Below are positions 7,770 through 16,236 of a stretch of DNA of 16,236 nucleotides, piece after piece. The stretch is from Stenotrophomonas maltophilia (lineage in GTDB: Bacteria > Pseudomonadota > Gammaproteobacteria > Xanthomonadales > Xanthomonadaceae): assembly GCA_002387845.1 (NCBI GenBank), contig DGLB01000079.1, positions 26,437 to 42,672 on the forward strand, written 5' to 3'. Under the pieces are notes generated by a model, which saw only the letters and a program-made list of their open reading frames with translations, was not told where the DNA came from and searched no databases. The translations under genes and the position numbers were made by a program. Position 1 is the first letter of the stretch. The number at the start of each line of letters is the position of its first letter.

Positions 7770-8921
7770 TCAGAGATACCGCAGCCAGACCAGATCCTTC
7801 CGCCGCGCCTTCAACCGCGCAAACGCCCGCGTCGGCCAGTACAGCGCCACCGCCAGCACGGCGGTGATCGCCCACAGCTGCCACACCGGGTCCACCCCGA
7901 AATAGGTGCCGTGATGGGTTCCCCACACCGCGACCGCACCCAGATACAGCAGCTTCAACACATACAGGTGCACCAGGTAGAAGAACATCGGTGCCGCCCC
8001 GATGTCGGCCAGCGGAGCCAGCCGCCGGGCCACGGCTGGGTGCTCGTACAGCCGCAGCAGCAACAGCCCGACCCCCAGGGTCAGCAGCAGGAACAGCAGC
8101 GACGGCGGATACTTGGTGACGTTGAGAAAGCTCATCACCGTCATGCCGGTGTCGGCAGACCGCTGCCAGGGGCTGTCACCGTAGACGTTCAGCGCGCGCA
8201 GCAGCACAAAGCCCAGAACGGCACCGCCACCGGCCCACAGCAGGCGGCGCTGGCGCTCCCGGGTCTCGCCGCCCCGCACGAACCATGGCCCGATCACATA
8301 CCCCAGCGCGATCACCCCGAACCACGGCAGAACGGGGTACGAGGTGCGCAGGCTCAGCGCCTCGCCCAGCTCGATCCAGTCGCGCTGATGCAGCACTTTC
8401 CACAGCACCGCCAGGGCTCCGTTGCCCTCGACGTGAATCCCGTCCAGCAGGTTGTGGCCGGCGATCAGCGCGATCGCCAGGACCGCCAGCGCTGCACGCG
8501 GCAGCCACAGCAGGCCGGCCAGGACCACCATGCTCAGCCCGATCGCCCAGATCACCTGCAGGTAGATCACGCTGGGCGGGAACTGCCCGGTCCAGGCGAA
8601 GTTGACCACCACCAGTTCCAGTGCGATCAGGAACAGCCCGCGCTTGAGCAGGAAGGCCGAGGCGGCGCGGCGGGGATCGGGCTGGGCGCTGCCATACAGC
8701 CACGCCGACAGGCCGGTCAGCAGCACGAACACCGGGGCGCACAGATGCGCCAGCAGCCGGCTGGCGAACAGGGCCGGCTCCACCGTGTCCACCGGCATCG
8801 GGTCCGGGACCTGGTGATGCAGATAGAAGGTTTCGCGCACATGGTCCAGCAGCATCAGCACGATCACCGTGCCGCGCAGCTGGTCGATGGAGGTCAGGCG
8901 GGAGGAGGGGGTGGTTTGCAT
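7770..8921 (-). CDS. DUF1624/HGSNAT-like multi-spanning membrane acyltransferase
   Basis: This 383-residue protein has about ten hydrophobic segments. Its start, RLTSIDQLRGTVIVLMLLDH, followed by VRETFYLHH, matches the DUF1624 (heparan-alpha-glucosaminide N-acetyltransferase catalytic-like) family, which is thought to move acyl groups across membranes. Family function in bacteria is mostly unproven and the acceptor here is unknown. The frame is open to 9017, but the conserved N-terminus begins near the ATG at 8919-8921. That ATG has no Shine-Dalgarno sequence; TATATT on the minus strand at 8928-8933 places a transcription start about at the ATG, so the message may be leaderless. An alternative ATG at 8942 would add seven residues. 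It is in the same direction as the POT gene 91 bp downstream. Confidence 0.75.
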   Translation of the reverse strand: MQTTPSSRLTSIDQLRGTVIVLMLLDHVRETFYLHHQVPDPMPVDTVEPALFASRLLAHLCAPVFVLLTGLSAWLYGSAQPDPRRAASAFLLKRGLFLIALELVVVNFAWTGQFPPSVIYLQVIWAIGLSMVVLAGLLWLPRAALAVLAIALIAGHNLLDGIHVEGNGALAVLWKVLHQRDWIELGEALSLRTSYPVLPWFGVIALGYVIGPWFVRGGETRERQRRLLWAGGGAVLGFVLLRALNVYGDSPWQRSADTGMTVMSFLNVTKYPPSLLFLLLTLGVGLLLLRLYEHPAVARRLAPLADIGAAPMFFYLVHLYVLKLLYLGAVAVWGTHHGTYFGVDPVWQLWAITAVLAVALYWPTRAFARLKARRKDLVWLRYL

Positions 8922-8927
8922 TGATAG

Positions 8928-8933
8928 AATATA
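8928..8933 (-). promoter_or_regulatory. Candidate -10 box for a leaderless acyltransferase mRNA
   Basis: On the minus strand this reads TATATT, 6 nt before the ATG at 8921. A start site 6-7 nt downstream would fall on the initiation codon. No clear -35 element is visible. Confidence 0.35.
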
Positions 8934-8970
8934 ACATTGCATGATGCCGGTAGCGCCTGACGGGTGACAC

Positions 8971-8999
8971 TGGACACTCCCGGACATGAAGGCTAGCGT
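8971..8999 (+). promoter_or_regulatory. Candidate sigma-70 promoter of the OPT transporter gene
   Basis: TGGACA (8971-8976, five of six matches to TTGACA), a 17-bp spacer and TAGCGT (8994-8999) form a plausible promoter 29 bp before the OPT start. The -10 is weak in its middle bases but has the TA...T frame. Confidence 0.5.
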
Positions 9000-9028
9000 G
9001 AGGCAGTTTTTTCCCATCAGGGGCTTTC

Positions 9029-10996
9029 ATGAATCACGACGCTGCGCCCAAGCAGCTCACGTTCCGTGCGGTGGCATTGGCCATTGTGCTGGCCGTGGTG
9101 CTGTCTGCCGCCAACGCCTACCTCGGTCTGTTCGCAGGCCTGACCATCGCCACCGCCATTCCGGCGGCCGTCATTTCCATGGGCGTGCTGCGCCTGCTGG
9201 GGGGCGGCTCGATCCTGGAAAACAACATCGTCCAGACCGGTGCCTCGGCCGGCTCGTCGATCGCCGCCGGTGTCATCTTCACCATCCCCGCGCTGGTGAT
9301 CATGGGCTACTGGCCGGACTTCAAGTACTGGTGGGTGCTGGGTATTGCCGGCCTGGGCGGCCTGCTGGGCGTGCTGTTCTCGGTGCCGCTGCGTCGTTCG
9401 ATGATCGTCGAAGACCCGCTGCCGTTCCCGGAAGGCAAGGCTGCGGCGGAAGTGCTCAAGGCCGGTGAGAACCCCGGCCCGGGCCTGAAGATCCTCGGTC
9501 TGTCGGCGGTGATCGGTGCGCTGGTGAAGCTGGCCGCGGAAAGTGGCATGCGCCTGATTCCCGATGCCTGGGCCACCTCGGCCTACGTGGGCAGTTCCAA
9601 GATCACTGCCTTCATCGGTACCAACCTGTCGCCGGCCCTGCTCGGCGTGGGCTACATCGTCGGCCTGAACGTCGGCATCGTGGTGGTGTCCGGTTCGATC
9701 CTGACCTGGCATATCGCCATCCCGATCTACCAGGCGTTCTTCATGAACACCGACCCGGCGCTGGCGGCGTCGATTGCCACCGCCTCGTCCACCGAAGCGG
9801 CCTTTGCCATCTGGGGCGCGAAAATGCGCTACCTGGGCGTGGGCGCGATGCTGATCGGCGGCATCTGGACGCTGATCTCGCTGCGCAAGTCGCTTCTGAA
9901 CGGCGTCAAGAGCGGTTTCGCTGCAGCCCGCAAGAGCGGCGGCCCGGTGCTGGCGCACACCGAACGCGACCTGCCGATGAAGTGGATGCTGGTGGCGCTG
10001 GTCGCGTTCGTCCTGCCGCTGCTGGCCCTGTACCAGGCCATCGTGGGTCAGTGGCATGTCTCGATCCCGATGACCATCATCATGATCGTGGCCGGCTTCC
10101 TGTTCGTGTCGGTGTCGGCCTACCTGGCCGGCCTGATCGGCTCGTCCAACAATCCGGTCTCGGGCATCACCATCTCCACCATCCTGTTCGCCTCGGCGGT
10201 GCTGGTGGTGCTGCTGGGCGCGGATGGCCTGAAGCCGGTCGGCAGTGGCGGTGCACCGCTGGGCGCGGTGGCGGCGATCATGATCGGCGCGGTGGTGTGC
10301 TGCGCCGCTGCGGTGGGCGGTGACAACCTGCAGGATCTCAAGGCCGGCTACATCGTCGGTGCCACCCCGTGGAAGCAGCAGCTGATGCTGGGCATCGGTG
10401 CGTTCTCGTGCGCACTGATCATGGCCCCGGTGCTGAACCTGCTGGCCACTGCCTACGGCATCGGCGTGAAGACCGACCTGCACCCGAATGCGCTGGCCGC
10501 GCCGCAGGCCAACCTGATGGCCTCGGTGGCCAAGGGCCTGTTCGGCGGTGAGCTGCCGTGGACCTTCATTGGCATCGGTGCCGTGGTCGGTGCGGTCATC
10601 ATCGCCTTCGACAGCTGGTTGAAGTCGCGCAACGCCCGCTTCCGCGTGCCGGTGCTGGCGGCCGCCATCGGTATCTACCTGCCGCTGGAACTGATGGTGC
10701 CGATCTTCCTGGGCGGCCTGATCGCCTACCTGGTCGAGCGCTTCCACAAGGTCCGTGCCGATGATGAGGAAGGCCGTGACCGTGTGCACAAGCCGGGCGT
10801 GCTGTTCGCTGCGGGCCTGATCACCGGTGAAGCGCTGATGGGAATCGCGATCGCTGTGCCGATCGTGGTCAGCAGCCGCGCCGACGTGCTGGCCGTGCCG
10901 TTCCACCTGCCGGCCGCGCAGTGGATCGGGCTGGCCGTGCTGTTCCTGGTGGGGTGGTTGATCTACCGCACCGGCAAGCGCGCGACCAACGTCTGA
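9029..10996 (+). CDS. OPT-family oligopeptide transporter
   Basis: This 655-residue, almost wholly hydrophobic inner-membrane protein has about 15-16 membrane segments. It matches the prokaryotic OPT (oligopeptide transporter) family. Landmarks are AYLGLFAGLTIATAIPA near residue 30, ENNIVQTGASAGSS at about 63-76, and PFPEGKAAAEVL at about 131-142, the conserved PEG.A..EVL segment. OPT members carry oligopeptides or metal-chelate compounds, so peptides are the likely but not the only possible substrate. The start at 9029 follows AGGGG (9019-9023). It has its own candidate promoter and is closed by a strong terminator, so it is probably a single-gene unit. Its place beside peptidases and a POT carrier favours peptide import. 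Confidence 0.9.
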   Translation: MNHDAAPKQLTFRAVALAIVLAVVLSAANAYLGLFAGLTIATAIPAAVISMGVLRLLGGGSILENNIVQTGASAGSSIAAGVIFTIPALVIMGYWPDFKYWWVLGIAGLGGLLGVLFSVPLRRSMIVEDPLPFPEGKAAAEVLKAGENPGPGLKILGLSAVIGALVKLAAESGMRLIPDAWATSAYVGSSKITAFIGTNLSPALLGVGYIVGLNVGIVVVSGSILTWHIAIPIYQAFFMNTDPALAASIATASSTEAAFAIWGAKMRYLGVGAMLIGGIWTLISLRKSLLNGVKSGFAAARKSGGPVLAHTERDLPMKWMLVALVAFVLPLLALYQAIVGQWHVSIPMTIIMIVAGFLFVSVSAYLAGLIGSSNNPVSGITISTILFASAVLVVLLGADGLKPVGSGGAPLGAVAAIMIGAVVCCAAAVGGDNLQDLKAGYIVGATPWKQQLMLGIGAFSCALIMAPVLNLLATAYGIGVKTDLHPNALAAPQANLMASVAKGLFGGELPWTFIGIGAVVGAVIIAFDSWLKSRNARFRVPVLAAAIGIYLPLELMVPIFLGGLIAYLVERFHKVRADDEEGRDRVHKPGVLFAAGLITGEALMGIAIAVPIVVSSRADVLAVPFHLPAAQWIGLAVLFLVGWLIYRTGKRATNV

Positions 10997-11016
10997 TTTC
11001 AGGCCAGTTTGAGACC

Positions 11017-11048
11017 GGCAAACCCCGCTCTGGCGGGGTTTGCCATTT
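11017..11048 (+). terminator. Rho-independent terminator after the OPT gene
   Basis: GGCAAACCCCGC-TCTG-GCGGGGTTTGCC is a perfect 12-bp stem with a 4-nt loop, followed by ATTT. It begins 20 bp after the stop codon. The T-tract is short but the stem is strong. Confidence 0.85.
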
Positions 11049-11070
11049 CAGGGCACATGACGTGTGGCCT

Positions 11071-11100
11071 TTGCTTCACAGGGATGACAGGCCCTACCAT
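11071..11100 (+). promoter_or_regulatory. Candidate promoter of the DPP5-like peptidase gene
   Basis: TTGCTT (11071-11076), an 18-bp spacer and TACCAT (11095-11100) lie between the upstream terminator and the start codon. The -10 is followed by CG, like the TAGAATCG boxes of the other two S9 genes. The -35 matches only in TTG. Confidence 0.45.
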
Positions 11101-11129
11101 CGGCGTTTTGCCGTTGTGCGGAGAACCCG

Positions 11130-13193
<2,064 letters not shown>

Positions 13194-13204
13194 TGCCGAC
13201 CCAG

Positions 13205-13228
13205 ACGCCGCCCCTCGGGGCGGCGTTT
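13205..13228 (+). terminator. Terminator hairpin after the DPP5-like gene
   Basis: ACGCCGCCCC-TC-GGGGCGGCGT is a perfect 10-bp GC-rich inverted repeat followed by TT; the innermost pairs must open to form a loop. It lies 11 bp after the stop codon. The T-tract is short. Confidence 0.75.
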
Positions 13229-13250
13229 CCGCATTGCCCGTGCGGATCCC

Positions 13251-13332
13251 GGTAGCGCCGAAGAGAACGGCAGGAGCCGTTCTCAACGTCGCGCAGCGAC
13301 GGCCCGAAGGGTGCCCGCCAGGACGGCGGGCA
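13251..13332 (+). other. Tandem hairpin element upstream of the DUF819 gene
   Basis: Three hairpins follow one another. GAGAACGGC-AGGA-GCCGTTCTC (13263-13284) is a perfect 9-bp stem. CGTCGC-GCA-GCGACG (13287-13301) is a perfect 6-bp stem. TGCCCGCC-AGGAC-GGCGGGCA (13312-13332) is a perfect 8-bp stem. Two of the loops expose AGGA. The block begins with GGTAGCGCC, the 9-mer that also heads the SMAG-like palindrome at 7745. It could be a 5' leader of the DUF819 mRNA, a small RNA or a composite repeat; the sequence does not decide. Confidence 0.45.
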
Positions 13333-13376
13333 TATCGTTGGCCGGCCCACGACCCTCCTCGAACGATCTCTTGCCC

Positions 13377-14615
13377 ATGCCTGCCCTGATCCAGAACGAC
13401 ATCGTCGTCTTCGGCCTGATCGCCGCCACCTTGGGCCTCGTGTTCTGGACCGCCGCACGCCCGGCCGGTTTATGGAAGCGCTTTTACAGCGTCGTGCCCG
13501 CCTTACTGCTGTGCTACCTGTTACCGGGCATCTACAACACCGTCGGCCTGATCGACGGCAACAACACCAAACTCTACAACCCGGTCGCGCGCGACATCCT
13601 GCTGCCAGCCGCGCTGGTGCTGCTGACCCTGGCGGTCGACATCAAAGGCATCCTGCGGCTGGGCCCGAAGCTGATCCTGATGTACCTCGGTGCGTCGCTG
13701 AGCATCATGCTGGGAGCCGTGGTCGCCTTCGTGGTGATGCGCTGGATCCATCCTTCCACGGTCGCCGGTGATACCTGGGCCGGCATGGCGGCGCTGGCCG
13801 GCAGCTGGATCGGCGGCGGGGCCAACATGCTGGCCATGCGCGAGATCTTCGACGTCAATGCCACCACCTTCGGCCAGTTCGCCGTGGTTGACGTGGGCGT
13901 AGGCTATGTCTGGATGGCCGTACTGATTTTCCTGGCCGGGCAGGCGTCGCGCATCGATGCGCGCACCGGTGCCGACACCACGGGCATCGACGAACTCAAG
14001 CGCCGCATCGAAAGCTTCCGGGCCGAACATGAGCGCGTGGCCAGCCTGACCGACCTGATGCTGATCGTGGCGGTGGCGTTCGGTGCAGTCGGGCTGTCGC
14101 ACGCGATTGCAGGCCCGGTCTCGGCCTGGTTCAAGGGCCACGTGGCGTGGGCCTCGCAGTTCAGTCTGGACGCGCCGTTCGTGTGGGTGGTGGTGATCTC
14201 AACCACCTGCGGCCTGCTGCTCAGCTTCACCCGTGCGCGTACCCTGGAAGGCGCGGGCGCGTCGAAGCTGGGTTCGCTGCTGCTGTACTTCCTGATTGCC
14301 TGCATCGGCATGCAGATGGACCTGCTGGCCTTGCTGGAGCGGCCGTGGCTGTTCGCGCTGGGCATGATCTGGATCCTGGTGCACATCGCGCTGCTGCTGG
14401 CGCTGGCCCTGGTGCTGCGGGTGCCGTTCTTCTATTTCGCGATTGGTTCGCAGTCGAACATCGGCGGGCCGGCGTCGGCCCCGGTGGTGGCGTCCGCGTT
14501 CCATCCGTCACTGGCCCCGGTGGGCGTGCTGCTGGGCACGATGGGCTATGCGACCGGGACGTACCTGGCCTACATCGTGGGGATCACGCTGCGGGCGCTG
14601 GCCGGCGCGGGATGA
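13377..14615 (+). CDS. DUF819 family integral membrane protein
   Basis: This 412-residue membrane protein of unknown function matches the DUF819 family. It has about 10-11 hydrophobic segments. GSWIGGGANMLAMREIF at about residues 141-157 and the C-terminal GSQSNIGGPASAPVVASAF are the conserved glycine-rich repeats of the family and suggest a two-half, transporter-like fold. A charged loop at about 190-223 (IDELKRRIESFRAEHER) separates the halves. The ATG at 13377 gives the natural hydrophobic start; the frame is open to 13311, but that part would be read through a hairpin. No Shine-Dalgarno sequence is visible before 13377, which is odd and could fit structure-dependent translation. It converges on the HExxH protein gene, with a 43-bp gap. 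Confidence 0.85.
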   Translation: MPALIQNDIVVFGLIAATLGLVFWTAARPAGLWKRFYSVVPALLLCYLLPGIYNTVGLIDGNNTKLYNPVARDILLPAALVLLTLAVDIKGILRLGPKLILMYLGASLSIMLGAVVAFVVMRWIHPSTVAGDTWAGMAALAGSWIGGGANMLAMREIFDVNATTFGQFAVVDVGVGYVWMAVLIFLAGQASRIDARTGADTTGIDELKRRIESFRAEHERVASLTDLMLIVAVAFGAVGLSHAIAGPVSAWFKGHVAWASQFSLDAPFVWVVVISTTCGLLLSFTRARTLEGAGASKLGSLLLYFLIACIGMQMDLLALLERPWLFALGMIWILVHIALLLALALVLRVPFFYFAIGSQSNIGGPASAPVVASAFHPSLAPVGVLLGTMGYATGTYLAYIVGITLRALAGAG

Positions 14616-14621
14616 TGCCGT

Positions 14622-14680
14622 GACACGCCATGCGTGTCCTCGCGGTGCGTGATCCGCGCTACGCGGGTAACAACCCGCGT
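14622..14680. terminator. Cluster of overlapping hairpins between convergent genes
   Basis: GACACGC-CAT-GCGTGTC (14622-14638) follows the DUF819 stop. CCGCG-CTA-CGCGG (14654-14666) and ACGCGGGT-AACA-ACCCGCGT (14661-14680) overlap and exclude each other; both include the stop codon of the minus-strand gene (14659-14661 lies in the loop of the first). None has a T-run. The cluster may end or protect both mRNAs. Confidence 0.4.
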
Positions 14681-15144
14681 TCGATCAGCCACGCTTTCGC
14701 GTCTTCCGCGTCTTCTTCGAACCACGCCCGGGTCGACCCCAGCCGATACGTGTACCCCCACGCATCCATGTCGGCCATCAACCGGTCGCTGCCGACGCCG
14801 GGCAGTTGCCCGGCCAGCACGATCTGCAGATAGCAGGTAGCGTCTTCTTCCGGCACCGAATCGGTGGCATCGGTGTGCACCAGTGCCCGTCGTTCCGGCG
14901 GCAGCACGATCAGATGGCAGGCTTCGTGCAGCATCGAATGCACCGGCGTGTCGCCGCGCACGTAGACGTCGCTGCCGATGATGCCCGCTTCGGGCTCGCC
15001 CCAGTAGCTGCCGGGAATGGCCGCACCGTCGTCTACCCGATGCAGGCGCAGCGCATGCGCCGCCAGCAACTGCGCGGCGTCATCAAAGCGGATATCGCCC
15101 ACGCGGGTCACGCAGGGTTCGGTGTCAGCAGCGGCGGTGGTCAT
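14659..15144 (-). CDS. Small HExxH zincin-like protein of unknown function
   Basis: I do not recognise this 161-residue protein as a named family. It has no signal peptide and no membrane segment, so it should be cytosolic. MLHEACHLI holds H73-E74-A-C-H77, the HExxH zinc-binding and catalytic motif of metallopeptidases. About 21 residues later, E99-E100-DATCY could supply the third zinc ligand, in a spacing and style (E..A...) reminiscent of ImmA/IrrE-type proteins. The C-terminus is acidic and tryptophan-rich (DAWGYTY, WFEEDAEDAKAWL). The frame is open to 15237, but that part would cross a hairpin; the ATG at 15142-15144 gives a sensible start, although no clear Shine-Dalgarno sequence is present. 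It follows minE in the same direction with a 46-bp gap containing a hairpin. Metallopeptidase activity is inferred from the motif only. Confidence 0.75.
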   Translation of the reverse strand: MTTAAADTEPCVTRVGDIRFDDAAQLLAAHALRLHRVDDGAAIPGSYWGEPEAGIIGSDVYVRGDTPVHSMLHEACHLIVLPPERRALVHTDATDSVPEEDATCYLQIVLAGQLPGVGSDRLMADMDAWGYTYRLGSTRAWFEEDAEDAKAWLIERGLLPA

Positions 15145-15160
15145 GGGGCGTGGTTCAATC

Positions 15161-15182
15161 GCCCCTCTCCGCAGAGAGGGGC
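15161..15182 (-). terminator. Hairpin after minE, probable end of the min operon
   Basis: GCCCCTCTC-CGCA-GAGAGGGGC is a perfect 9-bp stem with a 4-nt loop, starting 8 bp after the minE stop. On the minus strand it is followed by GATTG, without a T-run, so termination may be partial and some transcript may enter the HExxH protein gene. Confidence 0.55.
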
Positions 15183-15190
15183 AGGGCAGG

Positions 15191-15448
15191 TTACGACTGC
15201 GGGCCGTCAGGCAGCGCCACGGAAATGTCGAGCACATCGTGCTCGCCGTCCTTCACCAGGTCGACCTTCACCGCGTCGGCGTCGATGTTGACGTACTTCT
15301 TGATCACTTCCAGCAGTTCGCGCTGCAGCAGCGGCAGGTAGTCCGGGCCGCCCCGGTGGCTGCGTTCCTGCGCGATGATGATCTGCAGGCGGTTCTTGGC
15401 CGTTTCGGCAGTGGTCTTCTTCGTCTTGAGGAAATCGAACAGGCCCAT
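15191..15448 (-). CDS. minE: Cell division topological specificity factor MinE
   Basis: This 85-residue protein is close to the usual MinE length of about 88. It confines division to mid-cell by stimulating MinD ATP hydrolysis and driving pole-to-pole Min oscillation at the inner membrane. The N-terminus MGLFDFLK is the membrane-binding segment. AKNRLQIIIAQERSHR (residues about 17-32) is the anti-MinCD helix that contacts MinD. The rest, with LPLLQRELLEVIKKYV, is the dimerising topological specificity domain. The ATG lies 2 nt after the minD stop, and its Shine-Dalgarno GGAGG sits across the minD 3' end, so the two genes are translationally linked. Confidence 0.97.
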   Translation of the reverse strand: MGLFDFLKTKKTTAETAKNRLQIIIAQERSHRGGPDYLPLLQRELLEVIKKYVNIDADAVKVDLVKDGEHDVLDISVALPDGPQS

Positions 15449-15450
15449 GC

Positions 15451-16236
15451 TTATCCTCCGAACAGCTTGCTGAAGAAGCCCTTCTTGTCCACGGTGGTGA
15501 AGCGCATCGGGCGCTCTTCACCCAGGATGCGGGCCACGGCGTCGCCGTAGGCCTGGCCGGCCAGCGACTGCGGGTCCAGGATCACCGGCTCGCCCTTGTT
15601 GGAGGCGTTGAGCACGTCGCCGGATTCGGGAATGACGCCGATGGCCTTCAGCCCCAGCACTTCTTCCACGTCGGTGATGCTCAGCATTTCACCGGTTTCC
15701 ACGCGCGGCGGGCTGTAGCGGGTCAGCAGCAGGAAGGCCGGCACGTTCTGGCCGCCTTCGGCCTTGTGGGTCTTGGAGTCCAGCAGGCCGATGATGCGGT
15801 CGGAGTCGCGCACCGACGACACTTCCGGGTTCACCACGACCACGGCGCGGTCGGCGAAGTACATCGCCAGGAAGGCACCCTTTTCAATACCGGCCGGGGA
15901 GTCGCAGATGATGAAGTCGAAACCGTCCGCCGCCAGGTCCTTGAGGACCTTGCCCACGCCTTCCTGGGTCAGCGCGTCCTTGTCGCGGGTCTGCGAGGCA
16001 GCCAGCACGTACAGGTTCTCAAAGCGCTTGTCCTTGATCAGGGCCTGCTTGAGGGTGGCTTCGCCGTGCACGACGTTGACGAAGTCGTACACCACGCGGC
16101 GCTCGCAGCCCATGATCAGGTCGAGGTTGCGCAGGCCGACGTCGAAGTCGATCACCGCCACCTTCTTGCCCTTGGCGGCCAGGCCGCAGGCCAGGCTTGC
16201 GCTGGTAGTGGTCTTGCCGACGCCGCCCTTGCCGGA
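15451..16236 (-). CDS. minD: Septum site-determining ATPase MinD (5' end outside the window)
   Basis: The visible 261 residues lack only about eight N-terminal residues, which lie past the right edge. MinD is a deviant Walker ATPase that dimerises on the membrane with ATP, recruits MinC to block FtsZ rings away from mid-cell, and is released by MinE. The deviant Walker A motif SGKGGVGKTTT starts at the very edge. DFDVGLRNLDLIMG is the switch I region and ICDSPAGIE the Walker B/switch II region. The C-terminal DKKGFFSKLFGG is the amphipathic membrane-targeting helix. minE follows after 2 nt; minC would normally precede minD and should lie just outside. The in-frame start at 16161 is internal and should not be used. 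Confidence 0.97.
   Translation of the reverse strand, partial: SGKGGVGKTTTSASLACGLAAKGKKVAVIDFDVGLRNLDLIMGCERRVVYDFVNVVHGEATLKQALIKDKRFENLYVLAASQTRDKDALTQEGVGKVLKDLAADGFDFIICDSPAGIEKGAFLAMYFADRAVVVVNPEVSSVRDSDRIIGLLDSKTHKAEGGQNVPAFLLLTRYSPPRVETGEMLSITDVEEVLGLKAIGVIPESGDVLNASNKGEPVILDPQSLAGQAYGDAVARILGEERPMRFTTVDKKGFFSKLFGG

Noticed and set aside
8957..8981. A short inverted pattern in the acyltransferase-OPT gap (GGGTGACACTGGACACTCCC)
   Set aside because: Pairing is broken and short, and it overlaps the better-supported OPT promoter; not strong enough for an operator call.
9017..10906. A 629-codon open frame on the minus strand opposite the OPT transporter gene
   Set aside because: It encodes a low-complexity His/Gln/Arg/Asp-rich product, as the antisense frame of GC-rich membrane-protein codons does. 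The plus strand has clear family motifs, a ribosome site, a promoter and a terminator.

Overview
The window looks like chromosomal DNA from a Xanthomonadaceae gammaproteobacterium, most likely Stenotrophomonas or a close relative. Supporting signs are the high GC content, the minD-minE pair, several S9 peptidases with signal peptides, -10 boxes of the type TAGAATCG, and a GTAG-tagged short palindrome like the SMAG/REP elements described in S. maltophilia. The genus is inferred from style, not from a search. I saw no tRNA, rRNA, insertion sequence, phage gene or CRISPR array.

Layout. Positions 31-1706 hold a divergent pair: an ArgP-type LysR regulator (minus) and an ArgO/LysE-type basic amino acid exporter (plus), with a dyad in the shared promoter region and a strong terminator after the exporter. 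Positions 1830-5861 hold two tandem, homologous S9 (prolyl oligopeptidase family) peptidases, each 657 residues long, with near-identical promoter and leader architecture. Two minus-strand genes follow: a POT-family proton/peptide symporter (5921-7678) and a multi-spanning DUF1624/HGSNAT-like acyltransferase (7770-8921). Divergent from these is an OPT-family oligopeptide transporter (9029-10996), then a third, DPP5-like S9 peptidase (11130-13193). After an intergenic region rich in hairpins comes a DUF819 membrane protein (13377-14615). It converges on a small protein with an HExxH zinc-site motif (14659-15144), which lies downstream of minE (15191-15448) and minD (15451 to the right edge, N-terminus missing).

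Working together. Most of the first 13 kb reads as a peptide-use neighbourhood. Three exported S9 peptidases would cut oligopeptides in the periplasm, and a POT carrier and an OPT carrier would import the products. The ArgP-ArgO pair could vent surplus arginine or lysine released from them. This link is inferred from gene content; the genes are clearly not one operon. The right end is the cell-division min operon.

There is no gene-free stretch over 300 bases. The longest gap is 13194-13376, which holds a terminator and three further hairpins.
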